Source: Adiantum capillus-veneris
Taxonomy: Eukaryota > Streptophyta > Polypodiopsida > Polypodiales > Pteridaceae
NCBI GenBank assembly: GCA_014529385.2
Contig: CM043942.1
Location: 23,612,491 to 23,676,490 of the forward strand
Direction: 5' to 3'
Length of the DNA: 64,000 bases
Made by a program: the position numbers and the translations under genes. Below, in pieces: positions 8,266 to 19,703 of this stretch. A model generated the notes under the pieces. It saw nothing but the letters and a program-made list of their open reading frames with translations, searched no databases and was not told where the DNA came from. Within the stretch, counting starts at the first letter, position 1. Every line of letters starts with the position of its first letter.

Positions 8266-10328
8266 TCAAGGCGAGGAAAACCCACCAAAAAGATCATATA
8301 CAAAGGAAGAACATTGAAGTGCTCTACGATACAGAAGCGCTAAAAGCAAACATAGAAGAGCTGCAATGGATATGTCCCCAATGTCAAAGGCAAAATGTAA
8401 GAATTGCCTCAGCGAAAACTTGAACCATGGAAAAGGATCTACATCATGCTGGTGAAACACGCGGAGATTGCGGTGGTGCCACAAGGACCATAGCGACCAA
8501 AATCTGACCCATGCAAAGAAAATGCAAATTGCTGGAGGTAACTCGGAAGAATGCCAAAAAGCCAGAATCGTTTGTGGAAGACCGTTGAGGGAAATCGAAG
8601 GTGCAAACAAACAGAAACGCGGCGAAGGAAAGCCCTGGTGCAGCAACACTCCCGAAGCAGATGTTTGACAGTCTCATTAGTAGGCTGCAGCGGAGCAACC
8701 GACGCAACGAGACGAGCTAATACGACGCGCCGCAAGGAGTGTTCCAACTGGAAGAACTCCCAATAAACAACGCCAAAGAAACAAGCACTCCTTAAGAGGC
8801 AAGCGTGACTTCTAGATTGCAGTAAGAGCGTGCCTTCACCATTGATCGGATTTGTGTAAATCCCAAAGCGCATTACGATGATCAGCCAGCCAAGAGTCCT
8901 GCATGAGAGAGGCATAGATATAGCGAGCAAAAATCGCATCCAAAGAAGAGTCCCATAAATTCCAATCGTGCATACGGCATCCACCGGCTAGCGGCAGAAC
9001 AGGGAGAAAAACATCCAGCATATGCCGAAGCAAGCTCCAAATCTGACGATTATGTAGGCCCAACCCAAAGCGTGCTGCCGCTTGAGAAAAGGTAAGCAAA
9101 TTCTTAGATGAATCCACCACATCATCCACTGTGCGTATACTACGACCGGAGAGGAAGTAAGCTTGATGAGGCGACTGAGCAACCAGGGTAAAAGAAAACG
9201 CCCTGCTCCAATGAATTCTTTCCAAACGCAACGAATTCCCATCTGTTTGCTGCCTGCCATGCCAAGAGAGATGATCCGTAACAACTTTTCGAGCGGAGAG
9301 CAAGCCTGAAGTGATCAAGCAACTAGGAATATTACCGGCCATCTTGCCAAACACAGTCTCCCAAAGGGAAGTCTGCCAATGACTGAAGGCAGGAGTGGCA
9401 ACATGTCGACATAGACCAACAACGATAACTGTCCATGGCTGGGACTACAATGCAAGAGTGGGCAATAACATAGCCTTCCTTGCCAATGCATGGTGGCGAA
9501 GGTCCAAAATATTTAGCCTGCCAAGATGCTTTGAAGTGCAGAGTTTCTCCATTGCTAACAAACGGAGGCCTTTCTTATGAGAATCGTGTGCCACAAGTGA
9601 GATACAATAGTAGACATCAGCAATGAGAGGCGGGAGTGAGGCCAGTGCAGCAACGGCAAGTAAAACTGAACATATGCCATCATGATACTTTGCACCATAC
9701 GAAGTCGAACATGCAACGGCCATGTAGACAGTTTCCAATAGTGCAATTTGACATTCAATCGTTGCATGATCCAATCGATTTGTTGCGTATTAGTAGACAT
9801 CAGCAATGAGAGGCGGGAGTGAGGCCAGTGCAGCAACGGCAAGTAAAACTGAACATATGCCATCATGATACTTTGCACTATACGAAGTCGAACATGCAGC
9901 GGCCATGTAGACAGTTTCCAATAGTGCAATTTTACATTCAATCGTTGCATGATCCAATCGATTTGTTGCGTATCAGTAACCTGCCAACTGATAGGATATC
10001 CTAAATGCCTGACCACCACATGCAGATCGAGAATCTCGCCAGGCCACAAAAGATGATGCCAGTCACAAACAGCAAGAGGCAAGAGTTTAGATATCCGAAA
10101 GTTAACCTTAAGCCATGTTGCCAAGCCAAATGTATCCAATGCCTACATAATTTCGCGCACATCATCCTGGTTGTCACGAGGCATGAACAACGAATCATCA
10201 GCATAGGCCTGTCCTGCAAAGTCTTTCCCATTGGGTAACTTCAGCCCATGAAGACGACTGAGTGAAGTCAAGTGATCCAAATACAATAAGAGAGGGTGAG
10301 TGGCAAACACACAGACACACACTTGCAC
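8266..10328 (-). pseudogene. LINE-AC reverse transcriptase C-half and zinc-binding tail
   Basis: Minus-strand frames at 10328-10001, 10139-9555, 9354-8836 and 8984-8266 together read as the end of a plant L1-type pol. 10328-10143 holds LDHLTSLSRLHGLKLPNGK then AYADDSLFM, the YADD catalytic box. 10139-9555 holds the thumb/connection (WIMQRLNVKLHYWKLSTWPL), partly duplicated in tandem. 8984-8440 holds the reverse-transcriptase zinc-binding region (W/C-rich, CCCTRAFLRR; HHRNLRVF near the end). Frameshifts separate all four pieces and one segment is missing before YADD. The protein would copy LINE RNA at the nicked target, but this copy is dead. Confidence 0.8.
9608..9973 (-). repeat. In-frame 183-bp tandem duplication in LINE-AC pol
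   Basis: Units 9608-9790 and 9791-9973 differ by only a few bases. 183 bp is 61 codons, so the duplicated thumb segment stays in frame. Confidence 0.9.
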
Positions 10329-10330
10329 AC

Positions 10331-11240
10331 TTTTTTTTGTAAATTAGATTTGATTAATTTAGAAGTGGGAAATCTCAAAGTCAGGAAAACTCACGAAAAA
10401 GAAGACGTACACTGTATTGATGCTCCGAGGGCTAGAAACAGTCAAAAGTAAATTCTGTATGCATCAAGAGTAATATCCCCAGCCTCATAAGCAAAATGCA
10501 GCGCTTGGCCAAGCGACAATTTAAAATAGGGAAACAGGGTACCGTCAATGCCTTGAAACATCAAGAAGTTGCGATGGTGCCAGATGGTCCACAAAACCCA
10601 AAATCTAACACAAGCAAAAAAGACTACAAACTGAGACTGAAGCGTCCAAAAAAGCCAAAACCGTCTGTAAAAAGTGGCGGAAGGGAAATGGAGTTGAAGA
10701 GCAGCCCGACACGTGTTAATTGAAGAATCTGGAGCAACGACAATCCCACAGTAAGTGTGGCACAATCTCCTCCGCTGCACGACATTTGAAACAACAAGAA
10801 GGCGCAATATGCCGAGCATGCAATGTGCTGCCCACAGGTAAAGCTCCCACCAAACAACGCCACAAGGAATTACGTTCCTTCAACGGGAGATGACTCTGCC
10901 AAATGGAAGACAACTTGTGCCTCCACCATAGGGATGACTTGGAGATTGACCACAACTTGTTACCATGACGCACAATCCACACATCAAATTGGAGGAGAGC
11001 GTAGACACTACTGGCTGGAATGCATTCCAAGTTGACATCGACAAAATTCCAATCCAAACAACGGGAATCTTCATCCAAAGGAGGAACAAGAGAGAGATCA
11101 GCAAGCATGCCGCGAATTTCTCGCCAGAGAGGAGAATAATGATGTCCCAATCCAAAAAGAGACCTCGTAGCAGAGAATGAACGAGCAAGACCAGTGTCAT
11201 CAACCACCTGATGCACCTGGCATATCCCTTTTTGAGAAAG

Positions 11241-11246
<6 letters not shown>
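10331..11246 (-). mobile_element. LINE-AC 3'-end fragment, second copy
   Basis: 5'-truncated LINE inserted in the first copy, same orientation. Its frames (11369-10716, 10819-10442) match the zinc-binding tail at 9354-8266: FGLGHHYSPLWREIRGML here against FGLGLHNRQIWSLLRHML there, followed by GALPVGSTLHARHIAPSCC and a C-x-x-C pair. The 3' UTR end matches too (TCCCACTT...AAATTAATC...GATTTAC-like, then eight A). On plus coordinates AC-rich sequence flanks both ends (10304-10330 and 11247-11272). Confidence 0.8.

Positions 11247-11272
<26 letters not shown>
11247..11272. repeat. (AC)n microsatellite
   Basis: Lies at the 5' boundary of the second LINE-AC fragment. Confidence 0.97.
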
Positions 11273-11504
11273 TTTGTTTCTTCATCTGGCTATGATTGCT
11301 TATTTTGTCTTGTGGGTGATTACCTTGAGTCACTTTTTCTAAGTGGAATACTAGTAGGATATTTTCCACAACTACTCATTTACCCTATATTTAATATATC
11401 ACTCTTGCGCCTCTGTAGCATTATCACTTTGACCTGACCTTAGCTATGGCTTGGTTGTGACTGTGGCTGTGGCTTTGACATTGGTCACTTTTATCTCAGA
11501 TATA
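11273..11504. other. Unassigned 230 bp within LINE-AC
   Basis: AT-rich, with CTGTGGCTGTGGCT-type short repeats at about 11460. It does not read as RT on the minus strand although RT is expected here, so it may be a small insertion replacing the lost part. Confidence 0.4.
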
Positions 11505-12701
11505 CTAGTGGAAAATTCCCTTGATAATTAGTTGACCCACACTTGGATACTCTTGTCTCAAGCCTTTAATAGCAATCTCATTATGACCTGACCATAACCA
11601 ATGGAGAGCTACCCACTTAATGCTTTTAAAAGACGAGGCTTTGATTGCACACAATTCCTCTTGTTCCAACTCATAAATCCGTCTAGTATTTGCAAGACTT
11701 TCTAAAGCTTGACATGTCGCCTTATCTTCTTGCACTTTATGTCTCAACCGGTACATATACCACGAACCATAATCCTTAATGATTGCCTGGATGCGCATGA
11801 CCAAACGATACTAGGCCACATCCACATCAATAAACATATGAGAGGCAAGTGGAGGAATCACCACTTCAATCAAAGTTTAGAATGCCCTGTGTGAAAGATA
11901 TGCATTATTAATGTGCAACAACTGCTTATGGGGAAGCGGGAAATCTACATCCAATGCCTCAAAATAGACCAAGAGCCAAAGAGGGAAATGATCAAATAAA
12001 GTAAAAGAAAGATCAATCCTCATATCACAATGCACTTGCAAACATATCATATTGCGGAGTGCCGAGTACATACCACCGATCCAATCGTGCTCTACATCCC
12101 GAGTGAGCATCATGAGGAAAAAAAGAGTAAGTACTGGCCCATAAATCCAAAGCACTTGTAGTATTGACCATAGCATCCCAAGGACGTTCAGAGCTAAACT
12201 TTTGCGAATGGCCAGTGGTATTGTCCGTGTTTGCAAGTGCATTATTAAAATCCCTGCACCAAAAAGCATGCGAATGCCAAGGGTATTTGACCAGCTCTTG
12301 CCAAAGAAGACTTCTTTGTGTCGAGGCAGTATAGGCATATATGCCAACAAATTCTAGAATATTCCCATGCACAAGACATTGAACTACCATCCAACGCCCC
12401 GCTGGGTCATTATGGGTTAAAACCGGTTGCAGTTCATGTTGCACCATCATCAAAACACCCGAGAAAGAACCTGTACCAGCATAAGCAATCCAAAATCCCG
12501 CATAATAGGATGATTGACCAACAAAATCGTGCTGATTATGCCCCTATAACCCACTACATTTGTTTTATTTGTATGTACATAATGCCAGATTAGCTTCCAC
12601 TTGTCGTGGTTGCACAATCCGGGCACATTATACGTAAAACATCTAAGAGGAGAATGCATTTTTACGATATTTACAAGAGAGGCACAAGGCATTATCATCA
12701 A
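11505..12701 (-). pseudogene. LINE-AC AP-type endonuclease and linker
   Basis: Minus-strand frames 12701-12450 (LRCFTYNVPGLCNHDKWKLI), 12453-12025, 12350-11877 and 11804-11505. Endonuclease landmarks: TYNVPGL near the start; CRDFNNAL, a changed version of the GDFN box; RLDRWYV for the R-x-D-R box; and FDHFPL for the terminal SDHxP. The linker frame (YMYRLRHKVQEDKATCQALE) fits the region between endonuclease and RT. The enzyme normally nicks target DNA to prime reverse transcription. Two frameshifts and the lost Gly of GDFN mark it as inactive. Confidence 0.75.
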
Positions 12702-12741
12702 GTGGAATTGCTCATAGGCACATCTGCTTCCATACTAACAG

Positions 12742-13157
12742 TCAGTAGAGCGGACTCCATATGCATTCCTTGCGGGGGGGATTCCAATGCAACGGCAAGG
12801 ACATAGATGTTGACCGAAGCAGAGCATCTTTATATGAATGTACCACTCTATCCCATGCTTCAACTAGCGACTTGTGATCATGAGATACAGATGCAGAAGT
12901 TCCACCACGTCTCCCATCCAAAGCAGGTACATATTTTCTTGAAACAGGCAAAACCCGAGGCTTAGCAGGCTTCGTTGGAGTTTGCCAACCATCAATGGAG
13001 TCTCCCATTTTGGCTTTACCTTTACCTTTGGTATCAGCCTGTGGAAGAGGATGCGCATTAGCCAAGCTCTTATTTTGATCTTTACCCTGTTTGACCTGCA
13101 TGCGTCCATTAGCATTCCCCATCTTTGGCCTCACAGACGATGAGGAGGGAGAGGAAG
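12742..13157 (-). pseudogene. LINE-AC ORF1, C-terminal part
   Basis: Frame of about 135 codons, Ser/Lys/Pro-rich (KGKGKAKMGDSIDGWQTPTK), with no domain of its own. It is the part of ORF1 downstream of the zinc knuckle and is cut at 13157 by the family-A LTR; the upstream part continues at 24148 beyond the duplicated GGAAG. The first codons of the open frame (13158-13176) belong to the LTR. Low-complexity basic tails of this kind are usual in plant LINE ORF1 proteins, which bind their RNA. Confidence 0.65.
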
Positions 13158-14356
13158 TGTCACGTGACACATCCAACCCTATGTGTCCGTCGACAAGCTA
13201 CAGCATGACCAGGGTTCAGTTCAGTCGAGTAAGTCTAGAATAGGAAGTGTTCTGGCACTTTAGTGAGTTTGTTCGCAGACCGTGCATGCCTAGACACTTA
13301 GATTAGATGCATATTCTCCGGTTGCACACAACATGATCATCATATTTCCATCAGAACCCATCAGGAGCATTTTTACGGTGCATAGACCTATTTTCCCTAT
13401 TTTTGACATTTTTCACTTATTATTTTTAAGTGACTTTTGTTGGAAAGTAGGTAGGGCAATTTTGCTAAGTTTGTATATAAGCAAACCTAGCGCTAGCACT
13501 TTCTGGCAGAAAAGGCAGTAGGAGCACTGCTCAACAGGCACCTTCTCAGCAGGACCACCGATTGCATGACCTAGCGTTTTTGCAACTCAGCATCAAGCTA
13601 GCGTTTTTGCAAGGACAGATCAGCCTTGGCATATTGCAGAGGAGCTTCGGTACTAGTAGACACAGCAGAACCACTTGACGACAGCAGATCAGCCCTAGCG
13701 TTAGTGGATTTCCTCCAGCAGCAGATTTTCAGCCCTAGCGTTTTTGCAGATTCACCGCGAGGCAACATCAAGAAACACCAGCGTTTTCAGTTTTCAGCAA
13801 TCAGATACTGTAGTAGACTCCCTGAACCTCGTAGATCTCACCTTCCCGCAGCAGATCCTCGCCGCACGGTGAAATCCATCAAGGTTTACAGATTCAGCCC
13901 AGAAAACACAGATTTCAGCATCTGCGTTTGCAGCACATCGTCGTTGCATCGTCGTCGTCATCGACATAGAGTCAGAATTCAGCAGATAAAGATTGCAGAT
14001 TTCAGCCATTAGCATTTTCAGATTTCAGCACGTCTCGTCGTTGTCCTCATCGTTGTCAACATCGTCGGGAAGTCCAAGCATTGTAGAGATTTGTGCAATC
14101 ATAACTAGACCGCTCTCGCCATAGAGAGTGGGGCCCTTGGAGGAGGGTTTTACAACGTCTCTGGTGTCGTATTCTCTTCTCTATCTCTCAGTCTCATGCA
14201 CCTTCACGCACATTGTCCATTCACTTTGTTTGTATCCATTGCACTCTCTCATTAAAGAACGGAAGGCTCTCCCTTCACTAAGAAAAAGGAACCTTGAGCA
14301 CAGTTCGGAGCACTCATCTTGAGCAAAGTTCAACATTCATTCCGTTGCACCTTACA
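13158..14356 (+). repeat. A2 5' LTR
   Basis: 1199 bp, TGT...ACA, starting with the palindrome TGTCACGTGACA. U3 has a TATA box at 13474. It contains repeated GCGTTTTTGCA-like words (13560-13800) and a GTCGTCGTCATCGACATAG stretch (about 13940). Confidence 0.92.
13474..13480 (+). promoter_or_regulatory. TATA box of A2 5' LTR
   Basis: TATATAA, conserved at the same place in the 3' LTR (23221-23227) and in the A1 3' LTR (2401-2407, minus). Confidence 0.6.
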
Positions 14357-14357
14357 T

Positions 14358-14369
14358 TGGTATCAGAGC
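14358..14369 (+). other. A2 primer binding site, initiator-Met tRNA
   Basis: TGGTATCAGAGC, one base after the LTR terminus. Confidence 0.92.
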
Positions 14370-14775
14370 TTTGGCAGTTTTCTCTATCACTGAAGGAAAG
14401 AACCACAAGAACCACATAATCTTTTTTTTGCTTGTTGAGTTCGCACTTAACCCAAGTTCTCTTGGGCGTGTCGATTCCTAAACGTGTTTTTAAAGAGTGA
14501 TAGGAATCCAAAGAAAGAAGGGCTTGTTTAGCCTCCCCTTGTGCCTCTTTTCACTCATTGAGAGCGGACCGTGCACTTAGCGGCCGGCCAAGCGATGTGA
14601 GGTGGGAAAAAGCACCTTGGTGTGAGCGCAAGGCCGCCAAGGAGTGCGACCGCGAAAAGGAGCAGAACTTGGGTGAAGAGGAGATCCTTCTCTAACCCAG
14701 ATTGCAAGCGAAAGAAGACCCTCAAGAACCTCAAGAACTCAAGACCACCAAGAACCCAAGAACCAAGACCCCCAA

Positions 14776-15160
14776 TGAAACGAACGAGGAGAATTGATCT
14801 CCCGACTACACAGACGCATACAGATACGCGTTGGACGAACCACCCGACCATAGCCACCATCTGGCGGCTCCCCCATGCTGGGGCCAGCGTCCGAGGACGT
14901 AGGTGTGCACCTGTAAGACCGAGCGTCCTATACCACCCGGCCTCACCTCCTCGAGGTGACCTCGCGCACTCCTAGCCACGCGGGCTAACCACTGGCACTT
15001 TGCCAGTGGGGGTCGATAACTGTAAATGAGGCCTTGGCCTCCCTTTTATAATAATGGCCGGCCACATTGGCCAGGTTCACACTACGTCCGCCCGGACACT
15101 GGACGCCCCATCCCGACGGCATCTGGGCTAGATCCCCTCTCTTGTGAACGGGACATAACA
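14776..15160 (-). repeat. Nested chromovirus 3' LTR
   Basis: 385 bp. Starts TGTTATGTCCC on the minus strand. TATAAAAGG at 15042-15050 is a likely core promoter. Confidence 0.95.
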
Positions 15161-15162
15161 TA

Positions 15163-15173
15163 CTTCCCCCCTT
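15163..15173 (-). other. Nested chromovirus polypurine tract
   Basis: Minus-strand AAGGGGGGAAG, two bases from the 3' LTR. Confidence 0.85.
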
Positions 15174-15226
15174 AAGAACCATTACGCCACGTACAGTACG
15201 TTTGGTGCCACCTTGATATTGAGCTT

Positions 15227-15808
15227 TCAAAGCTCTAACAGGTTCCAAGTAGCAAACCTTTTAGATTGACCCTTCCATATAATTAAGTACTCGTCATAAG
15301 TCTTTTGGCGCGAATGACGGGTACGATGATCTAAAACTGCTTCTGGTTCTCGAGGAATATACTCAGTTTGTATATCTTGCCATACATTTTCCTCGATAGG
15401 CACAACAACGTCGGCTTCGCTCAATTTCACTTTAAGGCGGCTGACATGAAACACTGGATGTACACCAACATCCGAAGGAAGAGCCAGTTTGTAGGCAATT
15501 TGGCCAATTTGCTTTGTGATCAAGAATGGGCCACAATATCTAGCTGAAAGCTTAAAATGCTTTCCTGTTCGCATAGTCTTGGAATCCTTGGGTATCTTCA
15601 GATAGACCCATTGTCCCACATCTAGAGTCCTTGGAGACCTCTTTTGATTAGCATAAGTAGTGACTTGATCACGAGCCGTTCTTATACTATCCTTATCCAA
15701 TTCGAGCATTTCCTGCATGTCATACAAGAAATCACGAGCTTGGCGTTCCTTGACTTTCTCTAAGCCAACAACAATTGGGGATTTAGGCTCAAATCCATAC
15801 ATCAGCAT
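15227..15808 (-). pseudogene. Integrase C-terminus with chromodomain-like tail
   Basis: Continues the integrase after a single TAG codon at 15881-15883, in the same frame. Visible parts: MLMYGFEPKSPIV, a basic linker, the GPY/F-type module (SARYCGPFLITKQIGQIAYK, then LPSDVGVHPVFHVSRLK), and a C-terminal segment (EAVLDHRTRHSR...YDEYLIIWKGQ...ATWNL) matching the chromodomain-like fold of chromoviruses. In that family the tail steers insertion toward particular chromatin. The W in IIWKGQ and the final ATWNL fit the usual Y/W..W pattern; the first aromatic is less clear. Confidence 0.85.
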
Positions 15809-15880
15809 GAACGGGCTAAATCCAATAGCAAAATGCTTGCTACTATTATAGGCAAACTCTAACTGTGGAAGATACCTTTC

Positions 15881-16915
15881 CTAGTCAGACTGCATATGAG
15901 AGACATAGGCTCTCAACAAGTCCTCTAACGTCTGATTCATCCTCTCAGTTTGTCCATCGGACTCAGGATGGTTAGAAGACGACATACTCAACTTCGTCTG
16001 AAGGTGAGCAAAGACATCTCGCCAAAATCGGCCAGTGAACTTAGTATCTCGATCATTGACGATATCTTCTGGGAGACCATATAGCTTATAAAGCTGATCG
16101 ACAAATAAAACCGCCAACTCATGGCTTTTCACTGTCGACTTCGTTGGTATAAACTTCGCCATTTTTGTGAGTCTATCGACCACAACCCAAATAGCGTCAT
16201 TGCCCCGACTTGTTTTTGGCAAACCAAGGATGAAGTCCATGGAAATACTTTGCCACTTGGCATCTGGGATTTCCAATGGGTGTAGCAAGCCAGCTTTTCT
16301 AAGGCGCTCTGCCTTATTGACCTGACATTGAGCGCATCTCTTCACATAGCTCTCTATGTAAGAGCGCATTCTTGGCCAATAGAAATATCGCTTGACCAAA
16401 GCCAAAGTTCTCCAGATGCCTGGGTGCCGAGCGCTAGGAACATCGTGGCATTCACACAAATTCCTTTGCTGAATCTCATCGATTTCCGACACACCGACTT
16501 TACCATTTCTGAACAATAGTCCACCTCTAATGGAATATTGTCGCTGTCTCATCCCTCCAGCACGACTCACTTGGATCTCCAGACCACCCAAGCCTGTATG
16601 CGAGTCATGCCCCGCTTCGACCTCGTTCCATATCTTGCCAAAATGACCATCGGAACGATATAGCCCTCGGAGAGAGAGATAGAAATCCGTCGAGATTTCA
16701 GCCATAGACAAGGCATTAACCTCGGGAATCCTGCTGAGCGCATCGGCAACTCGATTGCTGGATCCTTTTCTATAACGGATCTCAAAGTCAAACTCTTGCA
16801 TAAGCTCAACCCATCTAGCCTTCCGGCCTCTGAGATCACCCTGATCACAGATATAGCGCAAGGAGTGATGATCTGTCCATGCAACAACGTAGAGCCATAC
16901 AAGTAGTGCCGCCAT
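15881..16915 (-). pseudogene. RNase H end and integrase core
   Basis: 344-codon frame. It starts with the end of RNase H (WTDHHSLRYICDQGDL and the tether ADALSRIPEVN). Integrase follows: zinc-binding HHCC (HPGIWRT...YFYWPRMRSYIE...CAQCQVNKA), then the catalytic D-D-E core: D in SMDFILGLP, D in VNDRDTKFTG, and E in SDGQTERMNQTLEDL. All three catalytic acids are present. The frame ends at TAG where the family normally has Trp (SDWERYLPQLEFAYN), a one-base nonsense change. Confidence 0.9.
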
Positions 16916-17322
16916 TTCCTCAGGGCGTGGACTACAGCATAAAGCTCCTTCTGGTACATTGGATAACGCATCTCAGCGTCAGAAAGCTTCTTACTTTCAA
17001 ACGCAACAGGACGTCCATCATGGTATAATGCCGCACCAATAGCATAATCACTAGCATCCGTTTCAACCTCAAACGGTTTGCTAGGATCCACAATGTGTAA
17101 TATTGGCGCAGTAGTCACCAAGTGCTTTAGTGTCCGAAAGCTCTCGTCGAGACGCTCATTCCAGACAACAGGGGGATTACCTTTATGATGAGGACCCGAA
17201 GTCTTCGGCCCTTTCACCCCTCCTTTTAAAAGTTGCGTAAGCGGAGCAACAACTTTTGAGTAATCCTTGATAAACTTGCGAAAGAATCCAGTAAAGCCTA
17301 AAAAGGACTTCACTTGGCACAT
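16916..17322 (-). pseudogene. RT connection and RNase H, N-part
   Basis: Frame starting CQVKSFLGFTGFFRKFIKDYSK, the conserved RT-RNase H connection, then the RNase H core VETDASDYAIGAALY (first catalytic Asp), FESKKLSDAEMRYPMYQKEL (catalytic Glu region) and ALRKWRHYLYG. A frameshift at about 16910 moves the rest into the next frame; the codons of this open frame below 16915 are antisense noise. RNase H removes the RNA template during reverse transcription. Confidence 0.85.
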
Positions 17323-18490
17323 TCTTCAGAATGGGCCAATTTCGCACTTTATCCAATTTTTCAGGGTCGACGCGAATTTCATCGCGAGTAATGATGTGAC
17401 CCAAGTACAGAAGCTCTTTCTTAAATAATTCACACTTAGAAGCCTTAGGGTAGAGCTTCTCAGTTCTCAATACTTCGAGAACAGCGCGTATATGTGCTAG
17501 GTGCTCAGGCAAACTTCGACTGTAGATCAAGATATCATCTAGAAATACAACAACGAAGTTGCCTAAAAGTGGTCTTAGCAGATCATTCATCATCTGCTGA
17601 AACGTAGCTGGAGCATTGGTCAAACAGAAAGGCAAGACCAAGAACGCATAGTGACCATAACGCGTATGGAAGCCTGTCTTAGGAATATCTTCTAGTTTGA
17701 TTCGTATCTGATGATAGCCTGATCGCAGGTCTATCTTCGTAATATACAACGCTCCATGGAGCCGATCTATCAGATCGTCCATGCAGGGGAGCAGATACTT
17801 GTTCTTGACAGTGAGCTTATTCAACCCCTTGTAATCCACGCAGAAGCGCACTGGTGCTCCCCACGGGGACTTACTTGGTCGGACAAAACCCCAGTCGAGA
17901 TAATCTTTCAGTTGCCGCTGAATCTCGTCCTCTTCGGTGTTACAAAACCAATAGGGTTGCTTTGAGAAGGGTTGGCTACCAGCCACCAACTCAATGCCAT
18001 GATCTACTTCTCTCGAAGGCGGCAAGCCAAGAGGTAGATCATCAGGAAAAACATCTTCGAAATCAGTCATGATTTCTCGGACAAGGTTGGATTCGTTGGA
18101 ATCCCCAAGTTCAACAGAAGAGCATGAAACATTTTTACGAACTTCAGTGAGAGAAGTACCAAGCACTAAGGAATCAAACCAAGCAGATGGTACACATTGA
18201 TAAAAGTCAACATCAGAAGACTTTATTTCTTTATACATTTCCAAAGCAGTAACAACTGGTATTGCAAAACCATTATTTACAGACCTCTCATTACAAAGCG
18301 ACACAGATACATGAGGCATGTTTTGCTTAACAAAAACAAGAGAGTGATGTACATAGTCTATATACAACGAGTCTTGTTTATCATAAAACCATGGAATTCC
18401 TAAAATAACATCTGCTCTGTCCAAACGCATGATGTGGAAATCCAGGTTCTCTTTGTAATCAGTCAGCTCGAGCGACAAGTCTGGAACCAT
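17323..18490 (-). pseudogene. Protease C-end and reverse transcriptase
   Basis: Begins three codons after a TAG (18497-18499) in the frame of gag-protease; the stop lies inside the protease-RT linker, so it is damage and not a gag-pol boundary. DVILGIPWFYD closes the protease. RT: DYKGLNKLTVKNKYLLP, TKIDLRSGYHQIRI (motif A Asp), FLVLPFCLTNAPATFQ (motif B; Cys replaces the usual Gly), and VVFLDDILIYSRS (motif C, catalytic DD intact). A frameshift at about 17330 separates it from RNase H. Confidence 0.88.
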
Positions 18491-18496
18491 CCGATT

Positions 18497-19504
18497 CTAT
18501 ACATCCGTATCAACGCCACGAGCCATCCTCACGCGATACTCATGGTCACTGTCCCGCGTCCGTAGGCTCAGTTTCTGCACCAATTTTGCATCCACAAAAT
18601 TGTGTGAGCTTCCATTATCAAGGAGTACGGTCACGTCGTGACCATTGATCTTCCCGGGGAAACGGAGAAGATCGTGTTTATCAAACATATTGGTGCTAAA
18701 AGTACATTTAGTGTATGAACTGTGCGCTAAATGATGGATTTCAACTTGAACAACATCAGAGTTACCTAAGATCTTGTGAATCTGAACCGAAGGACGACCT
18801 TGTGGTTTCTGTGTCTTCTTCTTCTTGGGGCAATCCTTGATTTGGTGACCCGTCTGGCCACATCCAAAGCAAGCCCCCTTCTTCACTGCATCAGCAACTG
18901 AAGCATTTCTGGCTTTCTTCTTCTCCTGAGAAGATCTCGGCGGTGATTTGGACTTATGCTGGAATTGGGGTCGCTTCCTCGAAGCACCCTCACCGGATTG
19001 ATGGTCGGCAGGTCTTTTCTTCTTATAATTCGCTCCATTTATCAAATGGAACGTCCTGGCCTTTGCCACTGCATCCTCGACATCAGTCGGGGCTTTATCC
19101 TTAATTAAGGCCCAACGGTAATCCTCATGCAATCCCAACAGATACATGTGCACAACGTTCGTAGAATCCACCTTGTAGAAGGTGAGCGCCTCTTTGAAAT
19201 CTGTCGTATATTTATCAAAAGACAGAGTTTTCATTGCAAGACTCTGCAGCTTGGCATAAGCTTTCAAAGGGTCCATTTTAGCGAAATTCCTCTTGAATTT
19301 CACACAGAAATCAGCCCACGTCGTAGGCTTCTCTGTCATGTCGCGCCACCAGGTAAGCGCCTTACTGCGCAGATAGAGAGGAATCGTCTGAATCCTCCGT
19401 TCATCATGCTCCCCATGGAGATCAAAGTATGTGGTCCACTGGTGCAGCCAGTTATTTACGGCCAGTTCCGTACACTCCTTCATCATGCTCCCCATGGAGA
19501 TCAA
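18497..19504 (-). pseudogene. Gag (capsid, nucleocapsid) and protease
   Basis: 335-codon frame. Capsid: LAVNNWLHQWTTYFDLHGEH, LRSKALTWWRDMTEKPTTWADF (WW motif). Nucleocapsid: CFGCGQTGHQIKDC, a perfect C-x2-C-x4-H-x4-C zinc knuckle, in a Lys-rich context. Protease: VLLDNGSSHNFVDAKL; the active-site triad reads D-N-G rather than the common D-S/T-G. The true N-terminus is upstream, displaced by the 79-bp duplication. Gag would form the particle, and the protease would cut the polyprotein. Confidence 0.9.
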
Positions 19505-19558
19505 AGTATGTGGTCCATTGGTGCAGCCAATTATTTACGGCTAGTTGCGTACACTCCT
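19401..19558 (-). repeat. 79-bp tandem duplication in gag
   Basis: Units 19401-19479 and 19480-19558 differ at a few bases. 79 is not a multiple of three, so it splits gag into two frames; both carry LAVNNWLHQWTTYFDLHGEH. Confidence 0.93.
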
Positions 19559-19703
19559 CTTCGCCTGAGAAATTTGTAGTTTTGTATGGAATCGTGGCAA
19601 TCGGACCACCCTGTGATGAATGCCCAAAAGCAGCAATCTGCATCCGCAATTGTTCGAGATGCGTTTCGCCCTCGGAAATACGCGCAGTCGTCGATTGAGC
19701 CAT
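19480..19703 (-). pseudogene. Gag N-terminus
   Basis: Starts MAQSTTARISEGETHLEQLR at 19703 and continues through IPYKTTNFSGEEECTQLAVN into the duplicated capsid segment, where the frame is lost. Together with the 18497-19504 frame it covers one gag. Confidence 0.8.

Noticed and set aside
13626-14012. 128-codon plus ORF in the A2 5' LTR (and 23373-23684 in the 3' LTR)
   Set aside because: LTR sequence with differing frames between copies; low-complexity Ser/Arg composition from GCGTTTTTGCA and TCGTCG words.
14358-14369. Possible tRNA gene parts at the TGGTATCAGAGC sites
   Set aside because: Only 12-13 nt match the tRNA 3' end and they always abut an LTR; no cloverleaf is present.
18497-18499. 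TAG in the pol frame as a programmed readthrough stop
   Set aside because: It lies within the protease-RT region and not at the gag end, there is no conserved context, and other stops and frameshifts are present.
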